Positions 56,745-64,000 of a stretch of DNA of 64,000 nt are shown one piece after another. The position numbers were made by a program, and so were the translations under genes. The notes under the pieces are model-generated. The model did no database searches and was not told the origin of the DNA. It was given only the letters and a program-made list of their open reading frames with translations. Each line of letters begins with the position of its first letter. The first letter of the stretch is position 1. The stretch covers positions 13,252,487 through 13,316,486 of the forward strand of contig JABAKD010000027.1 of NCBI GenBank assembly GCA_012845835.1, read 5' to 3'. Source of the stretch: Undaria pinnatifida. Lineage: Eukaryota; Sar; Phaeophyceae; Laminariales; Alariaceae.

Positions 56745-57080
56745 CTAAGTTGCTGTAACGAGCAACCAGGATGCTTCAACTGGAGGCTTTACGTGACACG
56801 TATATATATCGTTTGGCTTCGAATTTCCTTTGATCTTCGGGTGGGGTCGATAGCCAACGACATGCTTGCTTTCTTTGTCCCGAATTGCTTTCCCCACCCA
56901 ACAAAGGCTGTCTCTCACCACGTAACACTCTTGCTTACCTCGAGCGCATTTAAAGCGTGCCTGCGACGGGAGCTTCTCGACGGTCTTGGCCCCCCACCCT
57001 ATACAGACAAACTCTCCGCTTGGTACTGGTCTGGACGTTCGCCGCGCATCGCAGTAAACCCTGGCCCCGCAGCACTGCAC
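56745..57080 (-). CDS. Coding-like ORF at the left end of the 3.1-kb element
   Basis: Minus-strand frame ending in TAG at 56745-56747. From about residue 32 it is protein-like: AKTVEKLPSQARFKCARGKQ, CYVVRDSLCWVGKAIRDKES, VVGYRPHPKIKGNSKPNDIY and PPVEASWLLVTAT. It lies on the same strand as the broken ORF at 58748-59212, so both may be parts of one gene split by the minisatellite. The first 30 codons come from the minisatellite and are probably not coding. Confidence 0.38.
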   Translation of the reverse strand: MQCCGARVYCDARRTSRPVPSGEFVCIGWGAKTVEKLPSQARFKCARGKQECYVVRDSLCWVGKAIRDKESKHVVGYRPHPKIKGNSKPNDIYTCHVKPPVEASWLLVTAT

Positions 57081-58350
57081 AACACCCCCCCTGTGCGACG
57101 CATGACTGTTGTCGATGCCAAGCGAGCATCCCAGTCACGGCCCGGTAACAGCGTGTGCGGCTAAAGGGATTGCGACCCTTGACCGAGGTTCAGATTTAAT
57201 CGCCAAACGGACCCCGGATTGTGCTTTTATTAGAAAAATACCAAAACCCCTTAGCTATCTATGCAGTCAGCGCTGACTGCTAGCTTAATGGTCAAGGTGT
57301 ATCTCTAGTAGCGCCTTCCATGCGACGGACCCCCGCCCCTTCCCGGCGCCTCGGCGCTGGAATACCCCCCCTGCTCGACGCATAGATGTCATCCGGTCCA
57401 AAGCAGGCATCCCGGTCACGAACCGGTAACAGCGGTTTGCCGTCCACTAAAGATCTCCTCTAATCTCGCTTGGCGCGGGTCGTTGCAACACCTCCCCTTG
57501 CCCGATGCATGACTGTCATTGGGTGCAAAGCGGACATTCCGGTCACGGCCCGGAAAATCGTGTGCGTCTTCCACACGACGGATCCCCTGTCCCTTCGTGG
57601 CGCGTCGGCGCTGCAACACCCCCCCTGCCCGACGCATAACTACTATCAGTCCAAAATGGGCATCTCGATCACGGCCCGGTAATAACGTGTCAACACATCC
57701 TCCAATGTTCCGTTGCAACACCCCCGCAAGCCCGAAGCATGTGAACGTCGGGGATTCTGGCGACGGCCCGGCAACAGCATTGTGTTTGCCTTCCATACGA
57801 CAGATTCCCTTCCCCTTGCCAGCGTTCAGGCGGTGAAATACCCCCCCTGCCTAACGCGTGACCATCGTCAATGCAAAGCGGGCATCCCGGTCACGGCCGG
57901 TAACGTCATGTGGGAGTAACGCGTGACCATCGTCGATGCAAAGCGGGCATCCCGGTCACGGCCGGTAACGTCATATGGGAGTTCCGTACAACGGATACCC
58001 CGTCCTTTCCCCTCGCCCCGGTGCTGCAACATCCCCCCTACCCGACGCATATTTATCGTTGGTTCAAAGCGGGCATCCCCGTAACGACTCCGTAACAAGC
58101 GCCTTCGCCTTTCACTTAATAGACCCTCCATTTTTTCTTGGCGCGCGTCGCCGCAACACCTTCCCCCCCCGGCCCGACGATGTCAGCGTCGCTGCAGCGT
58201 ATTCGCCTGTCACTTAATGCGTGTTCCGTTCTTCCTAGGCGTCGCGTCGCTGGCACATCTCCGTGGGCGTCGGTTCCAAGGGAGCACTCTGGATAAATAG
58301 CCAATCTTCTGTTCTCCCTCGGGGGTCTGGCATTGGCACACAACCCCCAG
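57060..58350 (+). repeat. Degenerate GC-rich minisatellite, about eight units of 60-150 bp
   Basis: The recurring core is CCCGACGCATGAC, then ATGCAAAGCGGGCATCCCGG, TCACGGCCCGGTAAC and a CTTCCATACGACGGATCCCC stretch before CGGCGCTGCAACACC. Clear copies start near 57060, 57300, 57475, 57600, 57700, 57840, 57917 and 58030. The 62-bp unit at 57856-57917 is followed by a nearly perfect duplicate. Long ORFs on both strands here follow from GC content and periodicity. Confidence 0.7.
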
Positions 58351-58747
58351 TCCGACGCTTGTGAGCGTCGGCGTCAAAGACAGCAGGTGCTTGGGTAAAG
58401 TTCTCTAAAACCTAAATGTTTTGCTGTCTGTCCGTCTGAGCTTAGTGCCTTGACTTGTTGTGTAGCTCTCTCTTGTTCGTTCATGCGTGGTAGTCTACCT
58501 CCTGGTACAGAGCATGGAGCAGGTCCCCTCGCAGTTGTCTCACGCGCAAAATATCAAAGCATGACAACTCGCTCGTACGATCGCCCAACCAACACGAACA
58601 TGCACTGGGGATGAGCGCGACAATGTCATTCGTTGGCGCTGCACTGCAATTCCCCGGTGTCTACTGAGATGTCTGGGAAATTCGGATGTCTTCGGTTGGT
58701 CTCCCTATCCTCCTTTCTGCCCAGTCTTGAAGTCCCCCGAGGCGTGA

Positions 58748-59212
58748 CTATGGCGAAAACTTCTGTTTTTTCGGCAAACGATCCCAAAATACTGACTCCC
58801 GTACGGCAACGACTCTCGACAACCGGCGAACAGACAGGAGGTCTGCGACAATTCCCACCTTCCCGGGTGTGCCTTGTGGCTTCAGCGCCAAAATTTGGTC
58901 CACAAACCGCTTTGCAGGCTTGTTTATGTCCAGCTTTTCAATGTCAAACAAATCGATTTTCTCCGGGTCGAAGCATAGTGCGAGCACCCATCAGTTAGTG
59001 TCTCTTTCCGCCCAGGAATCTGTCTTTCTTCTCAGCGGTCGAGACGTGAGCGGACGTGCGTTGACAAACACATACAGTCGGTCAGTTGGCTTGCGTCTAG
59101 CAGTCACCAAAATCGTGCCCTCGCGGTACCCTTTCGTCGGGCGTCAAGCACCACTACTTTTGTTTTGCTTCATTTGGTTGAAATGGGCGGGGAGGCGTCT
59201 TATTTTATTCAT
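58748..59212 (-). pseudogene. Broken ORF inside the 3.1-kb element, two in-frame TGA codons
   Basis: From ATG at 59210-59212 the minus strand reads MNKIRRLPAHFNQMKQNK, TGA (59144-59146), KGYREGTILVTARRKPTDRL and VFVNARPLTSRPLRRK, TGA (58991-58993), then FDPEKIDLFDIEKLDINKPA and QILALKPQGTPGKVGIVADL to a TAG at 58748. One frame of 155 codons with two TGAs and clear protein character throughout indicates a recently decayed coding region, consistent with CGA or TGG to TGA mutation. It may be the element's own transposase or captured host sequence; I could not assign a family. Confidence 0.5.
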
Positions 59213-59244
59213 AGCCGTAGGCGCATAGCCACACACCCTCGCAT

Positions 59245-59365
59245 ATCTAAAATGCCGGGACGGAGCACGTCAGATTTTCACCGATCAGGCAGACATCGCG
59301 TGCACGAAGTGCGAAGCGCCGTGTGACGTATTCAGCGACTCGCATGTAGGGTGAACAGCATCCTG
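59245..59365 (-). repeat. Repeat D, reverse copy in the 3.1-kb element
   Basis: tgccgggacggagcacgtca and agcgactcgcatgtagggtg are the reverse complement of repeat D. Confidence 0.55.
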
Positions 59366-60046
59366 CGAAGAATCACTTGTGAGGCAGACTTCGGCGCGAC
59401 GAAGGTCACGGCATACAACCGTTATTTTCTCGTTGATAATGTTTTACTGCGGTACTTCGAAGTATGTATTTAATATATTGCTGCTAACACTGGCGAATCA
59501 TAACAACTTGTCACCTTGGGCTGAAGTATGTTCATCAGTGGGGGCTAACATTATAACGAATTGCTGTTGATATTCACCCTGACAACATCCGCAGGGCAAA
59601 CGAGCGGCCGGTGTATCACTTAGCTGGCAAAGATGAGTATCGACCCTAAATTTATCGAAATCACAGCTGACGCTGTTACATTCATTTTTCATACAAAAAT
59701 AGCCACAACCCAAGGCCAACCAACCCAAGAAAAAAAATAGGCTAGAATATAAAGAACGACCGGGCAACGCATTGTAGTTGTTAGTATTTTTTTTCTACCG
59801 ATTTTTCGTGGGTTAGGCTGGCCTTGGATAGTGACGGTTTCAATATATTAGTCTCATTAATAATTGTGCTTGCCATCCGAAAATGTGCAGTATGAGGTGT
59901 CGACGTTGATTGCTCAAAACATTTCCGAAAGAAGAATGCCTCGGGAAAAAAAAATAAAATCTACATACAGTAGTATGTATGCACAAAGTCTCAACTCCCT
60001 TCTATGCCTACTTCCCTCTTGAGCTTTATCTGCAATACTCTAGCCG

Positions 60047-60130
60047 GCGTCCCCGGTGGTCCAATAGTAAGCCGCGTAACTAATGAGGTCAAGGTCGTAG
60101 GTTCGAATCTCACATGGGAATCTCACAAGG
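60047..60130 (+). mobile_element. tRNA-like SINE head
   Basis: gccggcgtccccggtggtcc carries a box A-like TGGTCCAATAGTAAG and, 45 bp on, a box B GTAGGTTCGAATCTC. The acceptor strands do not pair, so it is not a tRNA gene. Confidence 0.5.
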
Positions 60131-60300
60131 GACTAAGTTGCCGTTGCCCCTTCTCAATACCCGCTCTTTACTTTACTTTTTGAAATCCTGAGCCGCATCG
60201 AAGCTGCGTCCCCGCGCCATCGGGGTGTGGATCTGTCATCCCCCCCTGCCTGCTCCTTTTCTCGCTTCCTGGCGGTCCCTGAGCTGGAGTTTGGAGCGCG

Positions 60301-60477
60301 ACACCCTCCTCGAAATGGCGATACGTGCTGTCACAAAGACGATTTGCAGCAGACGTTTCTTCACCGCCCCCTTCCTTGTCATCGCGCAACACCCTCCTCG
60401 AAATGGCGATCTGTGCAGTCACAAAGACGATTTGCAGCAGACGTTTCTTCACCGCCCCTTTCCTTGTCATCGATTCA
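60301..60477 (+). repeat. Perfect-length 88-bp direct duplication
   Basis: ACACCCTCCTCGAAATGGCG starts at 60301 and 60389; the two units differ at only a few positions (GATTTGCAGCAGACGTTTCT in both). Confidence 0.75.
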
Positions 60478-60617
60478 CAATCCATCCCCCACACGGCTAT
60501 TACCATGATCGAAAATGGAACTGAATGCAGACGATAATAATACGGACAAATTAAACAACAGTCGGCGCCGCCGAAAAACGTTGTTTTTTTCGGGGGGTTT
60601 TGCTCATTCTATCTATC

Positions 60618-61025
60618 TTAAGGTATTGGTGGGGTATTAGTCCGTATGACCACTTGCAAAAGGTTAACCAATGGCTTAGCCCAACTAAGCCTTCTAACAC
60701 TCTTCCCCTCTGAAACGGCGGGATACCAGGTCGGCCGGGATCTACGGGCGGACCTGTCAATATCCAGGCGGTTTCATTTCCTGGGGATACCGAGGAGAGT
60801 ATTTTTCAAGTTCGACATGGGGGAAATCTGAAAAAGTATATTATGGTGGATGTGGGACTCGAACCCATGACCCAAAAAACCCATGGTCTGTCGACGACGC
60901 CATTTGTTAAGGTATTAGTGGGGTATTAGTCCGTTTGACCACTTGCAAAAGGTTGACCAAATAGCTTACCCAAACTAACCCTTAAAACACTCTCGCCCCC
61001 TGAAACGGCGGGATAGCAGGTGGCG
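60618..61025 (+). repeat. Two direct copies of a 115-bp repeat flanking a tRNA-like relic
   Basis: GGGGTATTAGTCCGTATGAC, CACTTGCAAAAGGTTAACCA and CTGAAACGGCGGGATACCAG at 60630-60735 recur at 60915-61022. A reverse copy of the first 50 bp lies at 5165-5215. Confidence 0.65.
60843..60900 (-). other. tRNA-like 3' half
   Basis: On the minus strand, CATGGGTTCGAGTCCCACAT then CCACCA resembles a T-arm and 3' acceptor strand. No complementary 5' strand (GGTGGAT) is present upstream, so it is a tRNA relic, a SINE head, or a primer-binding-like site lying between two direct repeats. Confidence 0.35.
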
Positions 61026-61893
61026 TAGCACGTAGGCTCTGCGCGTTGCTCTCTCTCCCAGTCGGCGTTCGAATAACGCGCAGCGGAACCACCAAAGTGT
61101 AGTTCGGCAGAATCGCCGAGGGCGCCCAAACCGGTCGCAGGGGCGGAGGGGAATTCCGAAGGGGTCGAGAGCCCTAAAAGCGGGAGACCCAAAGGCTCCG
61201 CTCGGTCGCGGGCTGCGGGATTGGTACCGTCGGGACAGGTGTTGGAGCTCGAGATGTGCTCGGGGCGGCACCCAAGGCAGCCGAGGGCGCAAAACGCGCG
61301 GCGGAGGGTCGACCCGAGAGGAAGACGTCCGCGGAACCCTGCCGGGTCTGAAACCATAGTCAACGGCAGGCTGCGCGGCGCCGGCCGCAGCGGCTGTTCT
61401 TCGGCGCGTCCGAGTGGAGATGCGGCCCGTACGCGACAGAGCCACTGAAGCCTCTGATGGGGGCGTAGGGGCCCTCGGGGGTAAGTCTGGCGGGGTAGCC
61501 CCGGAGGGCACCGCGAAAACCGGAGTGAGAGTGGAGTCGGCGGCAGGCCAAAATGGCGCGCGGCTGAGGCGGTCATCACCGGTACCGACGAAAGCAGAAA
61601 CACGGGCGACGAACCTCCCGGTGGGAGCAGAAAGGTCGTCAATCCTCATACGTGACCCGTGTGTGCAAAAATCGCGAAAATTGCCTTCGCCTTCTCTTCT
61701 CCTTCTCCCTCCCCATACATGGCTCAGACGCGGGACCACAAAGCAGGCTCTTCTCCACCCTCCCCACTACGGTACACACCTTCGTTTTTCTCGCAAGAAT
61801 AATTCAGCACGTTCTTCCCTCGTCGACTTGCGTCGAATTGTCTTGGTGGGGATGGTAGCTACCAACAGTAGTGCCGTCGATTTTCTATATTAA
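60926..61893. other. GC-rich island with overlapping long open frames
   Basis: About 700 bp of markedly higher GC (61020-61680) leaves three frames open: two minus-strand ORFs (60926-61642 and 60975-61739) and a + frame from 61360 to 61893. None has recognisable motifs; all are Arg/Pro/Ala/Ser-rich. The + frame (VRVESAAGQNGARLRR, KAETRATNLPVGAERSS) lies upstream of, and on the same strand as, the LINE remnant, so a decayed ORF1 or gag-like region is possible. No call is made on strand. Confidence 0.3.
61718..61880 (-). mobile_element. Fragment of the second SINE subfamily
   Basis: caggctcttctccaccctcc, tacacaccttcgtttttctc and cgacttgcgtcgaattgtct match the 29290-29611 copy. Confidence 0.4.
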
Positions 61894-62438
61894 TACCAAA
61901 CGTCGATCAATCGTACTTCATCGCACACTTTGACGTGAATCTGCGAGGGAAGACGTGCTGGACCCTTCTTGCTATAAAAACGAAGGCGTGTACCGTAGTG
62001 GGACGGGAGGAGAAAAGCTCCCTTGGTGACCCCGGGTTGAAGCTAGGTCTAGGGAGGGAGAAGGAGGAGAACAAGTGCGAAGATAATAGCTTTACGTTGA
62101 TCAGGTGACTTTATTACCTTACCTTTTTTTTTTCGTTTTCCCGGTATTGTAGCCAGACGGCTTCTAAGGGTACCTTCTTGTTGACCTTCCGTTTCAGCTT
62201 TTTCCGGCGTATCTCACGCCTCCAGCACCACCATCATTCGGTGTTCTCAATGAAATGGCAGCATTTCGGTGTTGTCCTTTTTCGCGTCCTCGCTCGACTT
62301 GCTTTGGTATGATAGCCTCTGCTTTCAGTTAGCTCGACCAAAAGGGCCTTACACGTAGCCTCTCAGGTCCCGCAATGCGGCCCCTGATTCCATTCCATCT
62401 CAGCGTACTGGTTCTTTTTTTTCTTTTCCTTTCGACCA

Positions 62439-63050
62439 ATGGCCCCACATCAGCCTTCCAGGTCCAACGTTGCGGACCCTGCCATTGTTTCAGGCAGTGC
62501 CCCTTGCTTTCTCTTGTTTACTGGTTATTTCTCTTCGGCGTTTCGACAAATGGCCCCATGGCCCCACGCTAGCCTATTGACGGGTTCACCACTCCATGCT
62601 CCTCCGATGCCTCGGATACGGCGGAAACGTAAGCGCGACGATCACACCCTATTGTACGCCAACGCGCTTGCAAAGACAGCTTCCGAGAGCTTAGAGGTGA
62701 TAGTGCGCAAACGGAGGATACTGTTTGCGGGATTCGTGGCACGTCCGGGGGAGGAGCGTCTGCCACAGAGGGTGGTGTTTTGGGAGCTTGTTGAAGGTAA
62801 GGGCTACTCAGGGGGGCAGGAAAAGGACTGGATGGTGCACCTGAATGAGGACATGTCGGCCTTTGGAATGGAATTGGAAGGGTGGCGAAAGGCTGCACGG
62901 AAGACCGGCAGATGGTTTCGACGGGTAGAGGAGGGAGCAGAGTCATTCATGCGGAAATGACATGACGCGGAGAGATGCAGGGTTGCGGAGCGACACGTAA
63001 AGACCGCGGCAGCGCCATCCACCATCGGAATCTCTAAGCGGCCGGAGGGA
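62439..63050 (+). pseudogene. C-terminal remnant of a non-LTR retrotransposon reverse-transcriptase ORF
   Basis: From about 62606 the frame reads RRKRKRDDHTLLYANALAKT, then RKRRILFAGFVARPGEERLP, GGQEKDWMVHLNEDMSAFGM and RWFRRVEEGAESFMRK. From memory, this matches the region after the RT domain of LINE-type ORF2 proteins common in brown algae and oomycetes. The frame ends at TGA (62958-62960), but the same frame continues HDAERCRVAERHVKTAAA, and Trp is usual in this family at the stop position, so this looks like a nonsense mutation. The RT domain is missing upstream, as expected for a 5'-truncated copy. A G-rich tract follows at 63048-63113. Confidence 0.6.
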
Positions 63051-63317
63051 GGGGGGCGAGGGGGGAGGGGGGAAGGGGGGAGGGGTGGGGGGGGGGGGGG
63101 GGAAGGGGGGCGTCCTGCCCAAGGAACTGAAGTCTGGGCCTGGACGTCATCGTCTTAGAGTGTGTGGGCCTTCCAATGGCCGTCACAGTTAGAGTAACGC
63201 CGCCTTGACTTATTCGCCTTGTGCGTTCTCGCCCCAGTGCCATTGATGCACTTGATACACTCTATGAGCCCAATGCCGTCTTTAGTCAGTTCCTAGGGCC
63301 TGCCAGTACTTGTATCG

Positions 63318-63941
63318 TGTTTTTTTTTCTTTCCTTTCCTAGCTTCCTTTTTTTTCTATATTTTCTTCCCTTTTCGTTTCCTTGTTCGAATTATTTTCTT
63401 TTCGTTTATTTATTTCTTTTCTATTCTTTGTTTTTCCAGTCGGCTTGGTGAGTCTGTCGTGCGTATGCTTTTCCTTTCCTTTCCTTGCTTCCTATTCTTG
63501 CCTTTTCTTTTTTTTCCTATATTTTCCTTTCTTTTTTGCTTTCTTTGCTTTCTTTTATTTCTTTCTTTTCCTTTAACTGACTTGAGCCTGACGTGCGTAT
63601 GCGTAGTGATAGGTACTACGTGTAAAACATATCAGGTACGTGGTAGTCTTTTCTGGGTGGCAAGCGGTGTAGTTGTTTTTTTCAGGCGCGAGTACAGTTA
63701 GACGTATGTACCAGTATGGACCTGGCACATCGTGGGCTGACTCCCGATCTTACTATTTTAATACTTGTCTGGCGGAGGCATGACTTGCGTCAGCTATGAC
63801 ATATGCGTGTACCACTTTTGGCTTGCTTGCGTTATTCCCTGAGGTATTCCTCCCTCCAGAGTGACTGGAGCCTGTCCAGTGACTACGGACTTGATTATGC
63901 GAGTTAATGTGAGAACAACAACAACAACAACAACAACAACA
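63318..63941 (+). mobile_element. CAA-tailed retroposon, second full copy
   Basis: T/C-rich start, then gcctgacgtgcgtatgcgta through to attatgcgagttaatgtgag and (CAA)9. Follows the LINE remnant on the same strand. Confidence 0.72.
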
Positions 63942-64000
63942 ATTTCTTAGTGCACTGGTTCTGTCTCTCTAGCCGTTCGACCAGTTGACCCACGTCAGCC

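Larger units (their letters stand above)
56627..59700. mobile_element. 3.1-kb TIR element carrying a minisatellite and decayed minus-strand ORFs
   Basis: Ends are inverted copies: the left end reads GCGTCAGCCGTGAGTTCGAC at 56651, then ACTCATCTTTGCAAGCTGCG at 56685; the right end (59618-59675) carries its reverse complement with about 80% identity over 50 bp, both next to A/T-rich runs. The TIR core CTCATCTTTGCAAGCT is shared with the G-rich foldback family, so the two are related. Inside, right to left, are a decayed reading frame, an eight-unit minisatellite and a second open frame. A lone left end of this subfamily sits at 21733-21800. No transposase signature is recognised. Confidence 0.62.

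Noticed and set aside
60926-61739. Two long minus-strand ORFs as genes
   Set aside because: Very high GC lowers stop frequency; all frames give Arg/Pro/Ala-rich readings with no motif.

Overview
The window looks like nuclear DNA of a multicellular or large-genome stramenopile, most likely a brown alga. This is inferred, not proven. The evidence is a gene split into many small exons by GT-AG introns of 0.3-2.4 kb, GC-rich third codon positions in exons only, long gene-poor stretches full of short retroposons, miniature inverted-repeat transposons and minisatellites, many CAA/GTT arrays, and a decayed non-LTR retrotransposon tail of a type I associate with brown algae and oomycetes. There is no bacterial gene density, operon, rRNA, CRISPR or convincing functional tRNA gene.

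The one gene that can be read end to end is a TKL-like serine/threonine protein kinase on the + strand (38418-48908). Eleven exons join in phase to about 783 residues: a low-complexity acidic/Ser/Thr/Pro/Ala-rich N-terminal half, a kinase domain in nine short exons, and a basic C-terminal tail. Weaker gene models, supported by splice signals and matching phases but without a family assignment, are: a - strand gene ending at 17867 with exons at 20659-20800, 18260-18430 and 17867-17968; a divergent pair near 30.6 kb (- strand 29941-30593; + strand 30957-32399); isolated coding exons at 9557-9859 (+), 10086-10226 (-), 27518-27769 (+), 53420-53602 (+), 54677-55282 (+) and 56193-56391 (-).

The rest is dominated by repeats. 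(1) A tRNA-derived SINE of about 310-330 bp, eleven recognisable copies plus diverged relatives. (2) A foldback/TIR family with roughly 330-bp inverted arms around G-rich, quadruplex-prone cores; one complete copy at 6509-7465, a 1.95-kb copy at 23427-25376 and many single arms. (3) A related 3.1-kb element at 56627-59700 that holds a minisatellite and decayed minus-strand coding sequence. (4) A 90-bp element with TTAA-flanked CCCCTTTA ends (piggyBac-like MITE), eight clear copies. (5) A mariner-like 150-bp MITE, two copies. (6) A retroposon with a (CAA)n tail, which explains most CAA/GTT arrays. (7) Several smaller dispersed families and tandem arrays, including an 86-bp minisatellite grown from the first exon/intron junction of the kinase gene.

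Layout: 0-9 kb repeats; 9.3-12.4 kb possible gene exons on both strands; 12.6-17.8 kb tandem arrays, MITEs, SINEs; 17.9-20.8 kb minus-strand gene; 21-26.7 kb foldback elements; 27.5-32.4 kb gene fragments and a divergent gene pair; 33-38 kb repeats; 38.4-48.9 kb kinase; 49-53 kb degenerate tandem repeats; 53.4-56.4 kb exons; 56.6-59.7 kb large TIR element; 60-64 kb GC-rich island, LINE remnant and a CAA-tailed retroposon.
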